Shown here in pieces: positions 26,603 through 35,456 of a DNA stretch of 64,000 nucleotides. Source of the DNA: Fontisphaera persica (lineage in GTDB: Bacteria; Verrucomicrobiota; Verrucomicrobiia; Limisphaerales; Fontisphaeraceae); NCBI RefSeq assembly GCF_024832785.1, contig NZ_CP116615.1, positions 806,001 through 870,000 on the forward strand. The letters run 5' to 3'. The position numbers were made by a program, and so were the translations under genes. Numbering within the stretch: the first letter of the stretch is position 1; each line of letters starts with the position of its first letter. Below the pieces are notes generated by a model. It was not told the DNA's origin. It saw only the letters and a program-made list of their open reading frames with translations, and did not search any database.

Positions 26603-27247
26603 CTAAAACAACTCGGGTTGACTGCCCTGGCTCAGCGGCGCAAAGGAGCGCCGATGCAAAGGGCAGGGGCCGTGCTCCGCCAGCGCCTGCAGATGTTGCG
26701 CCGTGCCATAGCCCTTGTGCACCGCAAAACCATATTGCGGAAACTGCGGGTCCAGCTCGTTCATGAGATGATCGCGGGTCACTTTGGCCACGATGCTGGC
26801 GGCGGCAATGGAATAACTCAGGCTGTCCCCCTTGACCAGGGCGGTTTGTTGCGGCCCCAGCACGGGCACCGGCCGTCCGTCCACCAACACATGGTCCGGC
26901 GGCGGTTGCAGGCTTTCCACCGCCCGGCGCATGGCCAGATGCGTGGCTTTGAGAATGTTCAACTGGTCCACCAGCTCCGCTTCCACCAATGCCACCGCAT
27001 GAAGCACCCCCGGCGTTTCCGTCAGCAGCGCAAAATAACGCTCGCGTTGGGCGGGCGAGAGTTGTTTGGAGTCATTCAAACCCTTCAAGGCCGCGGGCAT
27101 GCCCTCCCGTATCCAGGCCTCAGGCAGGATGACTGCCGCCGCCACCACCGGCCCGGCCAGCGCGCCCCGGCCGGCTTCATCCACGCCAGCCAGCCGGTGA
27201 CAGCCGCCGTTGAATAATCGGCGCTCGTGGGCAAAGCGGTCGGCCAT
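26603..27247 (-). CDS. rnhB: Ribonuclease HII
   Basis: RNase HII removes ribonucleotides from RNA-DNA hybrids. The 214-residue protein has the N-terminal catalytic DE pair in VDEAGRGALAGPVVAAA, the conserved GDSLSYSIAAASIVAKVTRD block, and the C-terminal GYGTAQHLQAL and HRRSFAPL motifs. Its ATG is 1 bp from the murI stop, indicating translational coupling in the cell-envelope gene series. Confidence 0.96.
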   Translation of the reverse strand: MADRFAHERRLFNGGCHRLAGVDEAGRGALAGPVVAAAVILPEAWIREGMPAALKGLNDSKQLSPAQRERYFALLTETPGVLHAVALVEAELVDQLNILKATHLAMRRAVESLQPPPDHVLVDGRPVPVLGPQQTALVKGDSLSYSIAAASIVAKVTRDHLMNELDPQFPQYGFAVHKGYGTAQHLQALAEHGPCPLHRRSFAPLSQGSQPELF

Positions 27248-27248
27248 G

Positions 27249-28076
27249 TTAGCGCTTTTTCAAGGCAGGCAGCTCCACCTTCCACGCCTGCCCAATGGGG
27301 AATCCCAAAAACCGGTCCGCCAGCGCCTCAAATTGCTCCGGCGCATCTGTCACGTAGGGGTAGATGCGCCCCGGACGTGTTTGCTGCGTTTGCAGCAGAC
27401 CCTCCGCCGCCAGCCGCTGGCTGACCAGCTCCGCGCAGGATTCAGCGGAATCCACCAGCACCACCCGCGGGCCGGCAATGCGGCGGATGAGATGCTTGAT
27501 GAGCGGGTAATGCGTGCAGCCCAGAATGAGCGTGTCAATTTTCTCCTTCAACAGCGGCGCCAGATACACGCGCAACACTTCCGCCGTAATGCGGTGGGTC
27601 GTCCAGCCCTCTTCAATCAACGGCACCAGCAGGGGGCAGGCTTTGGCGTACACCCGCGCCTTCTTGTCCAGCTCGGCAATGGCCACTTGATAGGCCCGGC
27701 TGCGGATGGTGGCGGCGGTGGCAATCACCCCAATGCGTTGGTTGCGCGTTTTTTCCACGGCCGCCCGCGCGCCCGGGTGAATCACCCCAAACACCGGCAC
27801 CTTGAACTGCTCTTCCAGCACATTCAGCGCCCACGCCGACGCGGTATTGCAGGCCACCACCACGCACTTGACCTTTTGGCGCTCCAGAAAAAGGGCATCC
27901 TCGCACGCAAACCGTATCACCGTTTCCGGCGACTTCGTGCCATAGGGCACGCGGGCGGTGTCGCCCAGATAGACAATATCCTCCCGGGGCAGGGCCTGAT
28001 GAAAAGCGCGCACCACCGTCAGCCCCCCCAGGCCTGAATCAAAAATGCCAATGGGGCGTGCAGTCCGGCGGCTCAT
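27249..28076 (-). CDS. murI: Glutamate racemase
   Basis: MurI makes D-glutamate for peptidoglycan. The 275-residue protein has IGIFDSGLGGLTVVRAF at the start, VACNTASAWAL with the first catalytic cysteine, and ILGCTHYPLI with the second. Its start overlaps the upstream amidase stop by four bases (ATGA), so the two cell-wall genes are coupled. Confidence 0.97.
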   Translation of the reverse strand: MSRRTARPIGIFDSGLGGLTVVRAFHQALPREDIVYLGDTARVPYGTKSPETVIRFACEDALFLERQKVKCVVVACNTASAWALNVLEEQFKVPVFGVIHPGARAAVEKTRNQRIGVIATAATIRSRAYQVAIAELDKKARVYAKACPLLVPLIEEGWTTHRITAEVLRVYLAPLLKEKIDTLILGCTHYPLIKHLIRRIAGPRVVLVDSAESCAELVSQRLAAEGLLQTQQTRPGRIYPYVTDAPEQFEALADRFLGFPIGQAWKVELPALKKR

Positions 28077-29053
28077 GGGGTTTCAATGGCTTTCTTGTAG
28101 GCCAGAATGCCGCTGGCAATCGCTTCGGCCATTTTCTTGCGGTGCGTGGCATCCGCAATGCGCGCCATGTCGGCCGGATTGGACATGAAGCCGCCTTCCA
28201 CCAGAATGGCGGGCATGCTGCTGAAACGCAGCACCGCAAAACGGGCCCGCCGCACGCCCCGGTCCGGCAGCCCCAGTTGCTGCACCATCGCCTGCTGCAC
28301 ATGCCAGGCCAGCAGCACATTGTGGGCATCATAGGGGTTGGCCGGATACGCGCCGGTGTTGGCCCCCTCACCCCGGGCGTTGGTCGAGCTGGCTTTGGCC
28401 GGCGTCATGCAATAGGTCTCCAAACCCCGCACGGACGAGTCCCCCGCGGAATTGAAATGCAAACTCACCAGCAAATCCGCCTTCTGGCGCCGCGCAATTC
28501 CGGGGCGGTCGGCGGGGTCGTGGTAGGTATCGGTGCTCCGCAACAGCGTGGCCCGCAACCCCGCCGCCTTGAGCGCCTTCTGCAATTCCTCCGCCAACTG
28601 CAAGGTGTAGCGTTTCTCCTGAAACTTGCCCTCCAAATTGCCCGGGTCTTTGCCCCCGTGCCCCGCGTCTATGCAAATGGAGCGCACCGTGACTTTGGGA
28701 CTCTTGACTGGATACAACAGAGGTTGCAAGACCGTGGCGGTGTCCAACACCGAAATGAAAAATTCATCCCCCCGTTTGGCCACCGGCACGGAAAGATGGA
28801 CTTGTACGCCGCGGATTTCCGCCTGGCGCGAATCCGCCTTGAACACCAGCCGGCTCCAGCGGCTCGTAAGAATGACCGTATCCCCGTGGGTTTTCAGGTC
28901 ATACTTGTAAGCCTCAGCCCACTGCGCCAGGCGCAGGTATTCGTTGCCATACAACTCGGTGCGTGGCAGGCGTGTCCATGCTTGGGGCAATGCGGGCGAG
29001 GCCATCCCTAAAAAGACGGCCCAAAACAGCGCCATGCCCAAACGGCCTTGCAT
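28073..29053 (-). CDS. Exported N-acetylmuramoyl-L-alanine amidase (Amidase_3)
   Basis: A zinc amidase of about 326 residues that cleaves the stem peptide from peptidoglycan. Zinc and catalytic motifs are visible: IDAGHGGKDPGN, LEGKFQEKRYTLQLAEEL, VSLHFNSAGD and ILVEGGFMSNP. A signal peptide (MQGRLGMALFWAVFLGMAS) and an N-terminal beta-rich domain of about 100 residues precede the catalytic domain. ATG 29053 is used because the upstream in-frame extension to 29203 lies before the signal peptide. The stop overlaps the murI start. Confidence 0.92.
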   Translation of the reverse strand: MQGRLGMALFWAVFLGMASPALPQAWTRLPRTELYGNEYLRLAQWAEAYKYDLKTHGDTVILTSRWSRLVFKADSRQAEIRGVQVHLSVPVAKRGDEFFISVLDTATVLQPLLYPVKSPKVTVRSICIDAGHGGKDPGNLEGKFQEKRYTLQLAEELQKALKAAGLRATLLRSTDTYHDPADRPGIARRQKADLLVSLHFNSAGDSSVRGLETYCMTPAKASSTNARGEGANTGAYPANPYDAHNVLLAWHVQQAMVQQLGLPDRGVRRARFAVLRFSSMPAILVEGGFMSNPADMARIADATHRKKMAEAIASGILAYKKAIETP

Positions 29054-29274
29054 GAGCGCACTCTGCCTTTGAACCCGGACGATTTCAAGGAGAAGCCGTC
29101 GCCACCACGGCAAAAGCGGCGGACCACCCGCCGCTTGGAGGCAAAGGTGCGGGTTTAGCGTGCCCAAACGCCGGCTCGAACGCCGCAGCCATCCCTCCGG
29201 CAAAGTCCCTCACGTCCGCCCCACGGGATGAAAAAACCTTGGTTTGCCCTGTTTTTCTAGCGTATAGTGGGGGC

Positions 29275-29754
29275 ATGGTGCGTGTGGGCATTGGATACGA
29301 TGTGCATCCCTTGGTGGCTGGGCGCCGTTGTGTGCTCGGGGGCGTGGAGATTCCTCATGCAAAGGGCCTGGCCGGACACTCCGATGCCGATGTCCTCATG
29401 CACGCAATTTGCGACGCTATTCTCGGCGCCCTCGGTCTGGGGGACATCGGCCAGTTTTTCCCCAACACCGACCCCCGCTGGAAAGATGCGCCCAGCCGCA
29501 TCTTTCTGGCTGAGGCCGCGCGGCAGGTGACGGCGCGTGCAGGGCGGATTATTAATATTGATGCCACCCTCATTGCTCAGGCCCCCAAAGTGGGGCCGCA
29601 CGTGGCCGCCATGAAAACCAACCTCGCCGCCGCCCTGGGGATGGCGCCCGAAGCCATTGGCATCAAGGCCACCACCAACGAAGGACTCGGGTTCATCGGG
29701 CGTGGTGAAGGTATCGCCGCCATGGCCGTGGCCGCCGTGGCTTTGCCGGATTGA
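29275..29754 (+). CDS. ispF: 2-C-methyl-D-erythritol 2,4-cyclodiphosphate synthase
   Basis: IspF makes the cyclic diphosphate of the MEP isoprenoid pathway. The protein of about 159 residues has the zinc-binding GIGYDVHPL and [18 protein letters not shown] motifs, with [30 protein letters not shown] and the normal length. ATG 29275 is the family start; an upstream TTG at 29239 is ignored. The next gene begins 3 bp after its stop. Confidence 0.97.
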   Translation: MVRVGIGYDVHPLVAGRRCVLGGVEIPHAKGLAGHSDADVLMHAICDAILGALGLGDIGQFFPNTDPRWKDAPSRIFLAEAARQVTARAGRIINIDATLIAQAPKVGPHVAAMKTNLAAALGMAPEAIGIKATTNEGLGFIGRGEGIAAMAVAAVALPD

Positions 29755-29757
29755 CCC

Positions 29758-30054
29758 ATGGGCAACAAGGCGGAAATTGGCTGGAAACGCCTCAACCCCC
29801 AGGGGGAAAAGGTGGAGGTATTTGCCCGCCTCAGCGGCGGGGAATGGCTGTTTTTCCAGCGCAGCCGCCGCTATGAAAACTGGCAGCGCATCGAACAGCC
29901 GCCCCTTGAAGATTGGCTGGAGCTGTTGGATGCCGTGCGGCGCCGTGTGGTGCGCCGTTTGTATCAACCGGCGGATGAAAAACGGCTGGTGGCCAGAATT
30001 CGCGAGCGTTTCCCGGAGTGGCAGGCCAACGCCGAACACCAACGCGAAGTATGA
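29758..30054 (+). CDS. Small unknown protein between ispF and an NtrC-like regulator
   Basis: A 98-residue basic protein that I do not recognise. It is rich in Trp, Arg and Glu (for example GEWLFFQRSRRYENWQRIE) and has no signal peptide or membrane helix. It starts 3 bp after ispF and its stop overlaps the next start by four bases (ATGA), so it sits in a tight operon, which is good evidence that it is real. Confidence 0.75.
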   Translation: MGNKAEIGWKRLNPQGEKVEVFARLSGGEWLFFQRSRRYENWQRIEQPPLEDWLELLDAVRRRVVRRLYQPADEKRLVARIRERFPEWQANAEHQREV

Positions 30055-31373
30055 AAGAGCATATCCTGGTGGTGGATGATTCAATGGAGCTGCGGATGCT
30101 CGTCAAAAGCGCCCTCACCCGGGCGGAATACCGCGTCTCCGAACTCGAAGACAACGCCGGATTGCGCCAATGGCTGGCTGCCGAAAAAAAAGATGTGCCC
30201 GATTTGGTGTTGTTGGATTTGGTGTTGGGGGATGGCAACAGTTTGGAATCAATGCCCGATATTTTCCAGCAGTGGCCGGGCACCGAAGTCATTGTCATCA
30301 CCGGCTACGGCACCGTGGACAACGCCGTGAAGGCCATGAAAGCTGGCGCTTATGGTTTTTTGCCCAAGCCCTTTGAAGTCAACACCCTCCTGCAAGAGGT
30401 GACCCATGCCCTGGAACACCGGCGGCTGCGTGCCCGCGCGCAAGGCCTGCAACAGGTGGTTTCCTCGTTGCGCGCCGAGACCGCGCCCGTCTTTCAAAGC
30501 GAACCCATGAAGCGGCTCATGCGCCTGGTCGAGCGCGCCGCCGCCAGTCCGCTTCCGGTGCTCATTACGGGCGAAAGTGGCGTGGGCAAGGAAGTGATTG
30601 CCGGCATGTTGCATCACCTCAGCCCGCGCGCAGGACAACCCCTGGTGCGCTGCAACTGCCCCGCCTTTTCCGCCGACCAGCTCGAACGCGCATTGTTCGG
30701 CGGCGGGGACGCCGCCCAGGAGCCGGGTTATTTGCGGCTGGCCGGGACGGGCACCCTGTTGTTGGATGAAATCAGCGCCCTCCCGTGGGCCGTGCAAGGC
30801 CGCCTCATGGGTGTTTTACAGGACAACCTCGCGCAACCCGTGGGCGGCCAGGCTTACCCCGTGCCATGCCGCCTGGTAGCCACTACCAATCGTCCCTTGC
30901 CCGAGCTGCTCCAAAAGGGCCATCTCAAGGAGGATTTTTATTATCGTCTCAGCCAAATCACCCTGGAAGTGCCGCCCTTGCGCGAGCGCCGCGACGATAT
31001 TCTGCCCCTGGCCAGTGCGTTTCTGGAGCGGTATGGCTGCCAGTCCGGTCGCTCCTTTGAAGGCTTTACCGAGCGCGCCCGGCAGGCGTTACGGCAGTTT
31101 GACTGGCCCGGCAATGTGCGCCAGTTGCAGAACGAGATTCAGCGGGCGGTGTTGATGGCGCAAGGAACCTGGGTGGACCGTGATGATTTGACGATTACGC
31201 CCCACCCCGCCGCCGCCGAACCTGAACTGGGCCTGCTCGAAGTGATGGAGCGCAAGTCCATGATTCAGGCATTGCAGGCCACCCAGGGCGATGTGGCCGA
31301 AGCGGCCCGGCGGCTCCACATGGGACGGCAAACTTTTCAGTTGAAAATGAAGGCCTATCGTATTGAAACATAG
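30051..31373 (+). CDS. NtrC-like response regulator lacking the GAFTGA motif
   Basis: A protein of about 440 residues with a receiver domain (HILVVDDS, LLDLVLGDG with the phospho-acceptor Asp, ITGYG, PKPF), an AAA+ domain (GESGVGKE Walker A; GTLLLDEIS Walker B) and a C-terminal Fis-type helix-turn-helix (EAARRLHMGRQTFQLKMKAY). The sigma-54 contact loop GAFTGA is replaced by GGGDAAQEP. It therefore probably cannot activate sigma-54 promoters in the usual way and may act as a repressor, a partner of the next gene, or a sigma-70 regulator. The start overlaps the preceding gene's stop. No histidine kinase is adjacent. Confidence 0.9.
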   Translation: MKEHILVVDDSMELRMLVKSALTRAEYRVSELEDNAGLRQWLAAEKKDVPDLVLLDLVLGDGNSLESMPDIFQQWPGTEVIVITGYGTVDNAVKAMKAGAYGFLPKPFEVNTLLQEVTHALEHRRLRARAQGLQQVVSSLRAETAPVFQSEPMKRLMRLVERAAASPLPVLITGESGVGKEVIAGMLHHLSPRAGQPLVRCNCPAFSADQLERALFGGGDAAQEPGYLRLAGTGTLLLDEISALPWAVQGRLMGVLQDNLAQPVGGQAYPVPCRLVATTNRPLPELLQKGHLKEDFYYRLSQITLEVPPLRERRDDILPLASAFLERYGCQSGRSFEGFTERARQALRQFDWPGNVRQLQNEIQRAVLMAQGTWVDRDDLTITPHPAAAEPELGLLEVMERKSMIQALQATQGDVAEAARRLHMGRQTFQLKMKAYRIET

Positions 31374-31450
31374 CGATATGCCGACTATCGGCTGCGGGGC
31401 GGGCGGGGTGGTCATCCGTCCCGTGCAGTGAGGGGAGAAGGAACCGAGCT

Positions 31451-32791
31451 ATGAGTGCCAGCATTTTGGTGGTGGACGATACCGCGGAAATCCGCGACCT
31501 GGTGCGGTCCATTCTCAGCGAGGAAGGTTACCAGGTCCAGGAATGCGAGTCGGGCGCAGCCTTGCGCCGGCGGCTGGCTGAGGAAAAAGCCCCGGACCTG
31601 GTGCTCCTGGATTTGCGGCTGCCGGATGCCGAGGGCTTGGACCTGTTGCCCGCCATCAAGCGGGAATGGCCCGGCACCGAAGTGCTCATCATGACCGGCT
31701 ATGCCACCATCGAGGCAGCCGTCACCGCCACCAAAATGGGGGCCTATGGCTTTCAGGAAAAACCCTTTGACCCCGCCGCGCTGGTGGTGAATGTCAGCCG
31801 CGCCCTCGAGCACAAAGCCCTGCAGGAACAGGCCAGCCAACTGCGGCAGGCCTTGTCCACCATGAGCGGCGGCGCCGCCCCCGTCTTCCAAAGCGCCGCC
31901 ATGAAGTCCGTGGTGAAAATGGTGGAGAAAGTGGCCGCCAGCGATGTTTCTGTCTTCATCGTGGGCGAAAGCGGCACCGGCAAGGAGGTTATTGCCGATT
32001 TGATTCACAATCTCAGCCCCCGCGCCGGCAAACCGTTCATCAAAGTCAATTGCGCCGCCCTGCCGCGCGAGCTGATTGAAAGCGAACTCTTCGGCTCCGT
32101 CAAAGGCGCCTTCACCGGCGCCACGGCCGACCGCGTGGGCTTGTTTCGCCAGGCCGAAGGCGGCACCTTGTTGTTGGACGAAATCTCGGAAATGCCGGTG
32201 GATACCCAAAGCAAATTGCTGCGGGTTTTGCAGGACAAGGAAGTGCGGCCGGTGGGCGGGCGCGCCAGTTACACCATCAACTGCCGCATCATCGCCGCCA
32301 CCAATCGCCCCATCCAGGAGGCCATCCGCACGGGCAAACTGCGCGAGGACCTCTATTATCGCATTTCCACCATCACCCTCACCCTGCCGCCCTTGCGCGA
32401 CCGCCGCGAGGACATCCTGCCGCTGGCCAATGCTTTCCTCCAACGCTTCGCCGCCCAGGCCGGGCGTAGTTTCACCGGTTTTTCCGCCGAGGCCGCGCAG
32501 CGCCTGCGCCATTTTGACTGGCCAGGCAATGTGCGCCAGTTGCAAAATGAAGTGCAACGAGCCGTCTTGATTGCCGCCGGCCCCCAAATCGAGGTGGCCG
32601 ACCTGTCCATTGGACACGTGGAGGAGGAGAGCGCCCCCGAAAACTTGAGCCTGATGGACGCCATGGAGCGCAACACCATCCTCAAAGTTTTGCAGGAAAC
32701 CGGCGGCAACAAGGTCGAAGCCGCCCGCCGGCTGGGCATCGGCCGCCAAACGCTTTACAACAAAATTAAAAGCTACGGCATCGAGGCCTGA
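31451..32791 (+). CDS. NtrC-family sigma-54-dependent response regulator
   Basis: A 446-residue paralogue of the preceding regulator with the full activator layout: receiver domain (ILVVDDTAE, LLDLRLPDAEG, MTGYA, EKPF), AAA+ domain with GESGTGKE, an intact GAFTGA loop in GSVKGAFTGATADRVG, GTLLLDEISEMP, and a Fis-type DNA-binding C-terminus (VEAARRLGIGRQTLYNKIKSY). It should open sigma-54 promoters when phosphorylated. It lies 77 bp after its degenerate paralogue and directly upstream of the envelope cluster, which it may control; the cluster's own visible promoter is sigma-70-like. Confidence 0.95.
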   Translation: MSASILVVDDTAEIRDLVRSILSEEGYQVQECESGAALRRRLAEEKAPDLVLLDLRLPDAEGLDLLPAIKREWPGTEVLIMTGYATIEAAVTATKMGAYGFQEKPFDPAALVVNVSRALEHKALQEQASQLRQALSTMSGGAAPVFQSAAMKSVVKMVEKVAASDVSVFIVGESGTGKEVIADLIHNLSPRAGKPFIKVNCAALPRELIESELFGSVKGAFTGATADRVGLFRQAEGGTLLLDEISEMPVDTQSKLLRVLQDKEVRPVGGRASYTINCRIIAATNRPIQEAIRTGKLREDLYYRISTITLTLPPLRDRREDILPLANAFLQRFAAQAGRSFTGFSAEAAQRLRHFDWPGNVRQLQNEVQRAVLIAAGPQIEVADLSIGHVEEESAPENLSLMDAMERNTILKVLQETGGNKVEAARRLGIGRQTLYNKIKSYGIEA

Positions 32792-32869
32792 TTGGCCGAA
32801 AGGTAAAACTTTTTAGCCCCAAAGGGCAGGGCAGGGAGGCTGCGGCAACCAGGGAGAGGCGATATTTTT

Positions 32870-32898
32870 TTGACGCTGTCACGGTCAGGCACTATCTT
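32870..32898 (+). promoter_or_regulatory. Sigma-70-type promoter for the TolC/HlyD/SecA cluster
   Basis: TTGACG at 32870-32875 and TATCTT at 32893-32898 are separated by exactly 17 bp, 45 bp before the ATG of the TolC-like gene. The same stretch does not match the sigma-54 pattern. Confidence 0.6.
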
Positions 32899-32943
32899 CG
32901 TTGCTTTGTAGGTGAGCCCAGACAAAAGGAAAATCTGAAAAAT

Positions 32944-34599
32944 ATGTCAAACTCGCGGTGGGGATGGTGTATCGTCGTTTGCTTGGGGTGGTTGGCCGGC
33001 GCTGAAAAAAGTCAGGGAGCGGAACTGAAATTGACGCTCCCGGAATACCTGGCCCGTGTGCTGACCAACAACGAAAACATCCAGATGAAAATGCTGGAGG
33101 TGCAAATCAGCCGCAAGCAATACGAGGCGCAGAAAGGCATGTTTGAACCGGCCTGGGTCACCTCCTTCACTCACGAAGACCGCCGCAATGCCCTGACCGA
33201 AGAGCAGAAGCGCAATCTGTTCTTCGCCACGTTGTTCAACGAGCGCAACAACCGCTATGATTCTGGCGTCGAAATGGTCACTCCCTCCGGCGCCAAGGTG
33301 CAGCTCGGCTACCGCTTGAATGAGCTGCGCAACAATTTGAACCAGGCCAACTTTCCGGACGGTGAATACCTCTCCACCCTCAGCTTGGCCGTGACCCAAC
33401 CTTTGCTCAAGGATTTTGGCTATGCTGCCACCCTCGCCAACCTGCGTGCCGCCGCCATCAATTCGGACATCACCTTTCAAGAATACCGCAAGGCGCTCAT
33501 TGAAATCGTGGCGCGCGCCGAAGCGGCCTACTGGGATGTTTATCTGGCCCAACAACAATACGCCTTCAGCACGGATTCGGTTGCGGTCGCGCAAACCCTG
33601 CTGGCGGACAACCAGGCCAAACTGGCCGTGGGCAAAAGCTCCGAATTGGATGTGATGCAGGCCGAAGCCGGCCTCGCCCAACGCCAGGCGCTGGCCAATG
33701 AAGCCCGCCAAAAACTTTATGAGGCTGCCAACCGCGCCATGATTTTTTGCTCCAGCTCCGTGCTGGGTCCCCATGACCGTTTTGTCGCCGTGGATGAACC
33801 CAAAGCCGGCCCCATGACCAGCGACACCCTCTATTTCCGCACCCTGGCGGACCAGCTCAACCCCGACGCCCTGGCGCTGCGACATCAATTGGCATTGGAC
33901 GGCGTCCGCATTAATTTCGCCAAAAACCAGCGCCTGCCCCAGTTGGATTTGAAGGCCAGTTACGGCTCCAGCGACATCAACCCCAATTATCAGGGCATTT
34001 GGCGCAACCTCGAAGCCCACGATTATCCCGCCTGGATGTTGGGCCTGGAATTGCGCGTGCCGCTCGGCGGCAACATCAAGGCCCGCAAGGAGCTTGACGC
34101 CGCCCGGCTCCGCCGCCAGAACACCCTCCTGGCCCTCCAGTCCTTGCGCGTGCAACTGGACAACCTCATTGATGCCGCCCATAAAACCGCTGATTCCTAT
34201 TACGACAACATCCAGCGATACGCCAAAGTGGTCGAGTTCAATCAAAACCTGCTCAAATCTCAACTGGACCGCCTGGAAGTCGGCAAGACCGACAGCCGCA
34301 CCGTGCTCGAAACGGAGCAGGACCTGTTTGAAGCGCGGCTCGGCCTGGTGCAAAGCCAGGTGCGCTTCAAACGTGCTGTGCTGGATTTGGAACAGTCCGT
34401 GGGCATGGTGCTCCAGGCCCGCAACCTGGAGCTGTCCCAGTCTGACCTGGCGCATCGCACCCGGGCGCTGCTGCGTTCCGGTAAAATTACCCCTCAGGCC
34501 TTCGCCGAATTCTTGCAGCAGGTGCAGCGGGAGTATGAACTGCGCCGCCAGTCCGCCCCGCCCATCCCTCCCTCCACTTTGCCTCCGCGCCAACCTTGA
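32944..34599 (+). CDS. TolC-family outer-membrane efflux protein
   Basis: A 551-residue outer-membrane channel protein with a signal peptide (WGWCIVVCLGWLAGAEKSQG) and two copies of the long helical OEP domain, as in TolC and related proteins. Heptad-rich segments such as EYRKALIEIVARAEAAYWDV and VVEFNQNLLKSQLDRLEVGK fit the tunnel helices. It would form the outer-membrane exit of a tripartite pump or secretion system. It is the first gene of a cluster that also has three HlyD-type proteins and a SecA-like ATPase, all on the same strand with near-zero spacing. Confidence 0.93.
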   Translation: MSNSRWGWCIVVCLGWLAGAEKSQGAELKLTLPEYLARVLTNNENIQMKMLEVQISRKQYEAQKGMFEPAWVTSFTHEDRRNALTEEQKRNLFFATLFNERNNRYDSGVEMVTPSGAKVQLGYRLNELRNNLNQANFPDGEYLSTLSLAVTQPLLKDFGYAATLANLRAAAINSDITFQEYRKALIEIVARAEAAYWDVYLAQQQYAFSTDSVAVAQTLLADNQAKLAVGKSSELDVMQAEAGLAQRQALANEARQKLYEAANRAMIFCSSSVLGPHDRFVAVDEPKAGPMTSDTLYFRTLADQLNPDALALRHQLALDGVRINFAKNQRLPQLDLKASYGSSDINPNYQGIWRNLEAHDYPAWMLGLELRVPLGGNIKARKELDAARLRRQNTLLALQSLRVQLDNLIDAAHKTADSYYDNIQRYAKVVEFNQNLLKSQLDRLEVGKTDSRTVLETEQDLFEARLGLVQSQVRFKRAVLDLEQSVGMVLQARNLELSQSDLAHRTRALLRSGKITPQAFAEFLQQVQREYELRRQSAPPIPPSTLPPRQP

Positions 34600-34610
34600 A
34601 CTACAATAAA

Positions 34611-35456
34611 ATGATGTCCCGTAACCTGATTCTACGAATGCCTGCGCGGCTGCTCAGCCGGTTCGTCCTGGGCCTGCTGCTCGCCTCGCCGGCCGCCGCC
34701 CGCCCGGCCACCGTGGAGGGTGTCACCGAGCCTCTGCATGACCTGGTCATCAGCGCTTCGGTCCCCGGCACCATCGCCAAAATCCTCGTCAAGGAAGGTG
34801 ATTTCATGCAGGCGGGTACCGCCATTTTGGAACTGGAAAAAAGGCAGGAAGAGCTGGAAGTCGAGCGCCGGCGCATCCTCAGCGAAAGCAAGGCCGAGTT
34901 AAACGCCGCCGCCGCCCAGATGGAAATGCTCAAAATTGACCTCGAAGCCACCCGCAAGCTGTTTGAAACCTCCAAATCCGTCAGCAAGGAACAATTGATG
35001 AAAAAGGAATTGGAATTCAAACAGGCCGTGGCCGAACACGACAAATTGCAACTGGCCGAAGCGCGGGAAAAAATTGAATATGAAATGGCTCTCGAGCAAC
35101 TGCGCAAACGCATCCTCACCGCGCCCCAGGATGGTTACGTGGTGGAGCTGATGCGCAAGGCAGGCGAAGATTGCAAGGCTCAGGAGCCCCTGGTGCGGCT
35201 CGTGGACACCCGCCAGTGCTACTTTGTGGCCAATGTGGAGTCGCGCGCCGGCGCCGCCCTCACCCCCGGCCAGAAAATCAAATTGGAACTCCCCGCCGGA
35301 CGGCAAACCCTCACCGTGACGGGCGAGGTTTCCTTTGTCTCGCCGGTGGTGGACCCCGCCAGCGGCCTGCTCAAAATCAAAATCTTGTTTGAAAATCCCC
35401 AGGGTAAAATCAAACCAGGCGTGGCGGGACTCATGCATTTGCCGGAGGCTTCATGA
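34611..35456 (+). CDS. HlyD/RND-type periplasmic adaptor
   Basis: A membrane-fusion protein of about 281 residues. It has an N-terminal signal or anchor segment (FVLGLLLASPAAA), a lipoyl-like half (VPGTIAKILVKEGDFMQAG), a coiled-coil hairpin (residues about 85-165, rich in Glu, Lys and Leu), the second lipoyl half (ILTAPQDGYVVELMRKAGE) and a beta-barrel region. It would bridge an inner-membrane component to the TolC-like channel encoded just upstream. ATG 34611 is used; a TTG at 34596 overlapping the previous stop is an alternative. Its stop overlaps the next start (ATGA). Confidence 0.92.
   Translation: MMSRNLILRMPARLLSRFVLGLLLASPAAARPATVEGVTEPLHDLVISASVPGTIAKILVKEGDFMQAGTAILELEKRQEELEVERRRILSESKAELNAAAAQMEMLKIDLEATRKLFETSKSVSKEQLMKKELEFKQAVAEHDKLQLAEAREKIEYEMALEQLRKRILTAPQDGYVVELMRKAGEDCKAQEPLVRLVDTRQCYFVANVESRAGAALTPGQKIKLELPAGRQTLTVTGEVSFVSPVVDPASGLLKIKILFENPQGKIKPGVAGLMHLPEAS

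Noticed and set aside
29054-29203. A 50-residue N-terminal extension of the amidase
   Set aside because: It precedes a complete signal peptide starting at ATG 29053 and has no hydrophobic or domain character.
32870-32910. A possible sigma-54 promoter before the TolC-like gene
   Set aside because: The GG and GC doublets are 13 bp apart instead of the required 10, while a sigma-70 pair with 17-bp spacing fits the same stretch.
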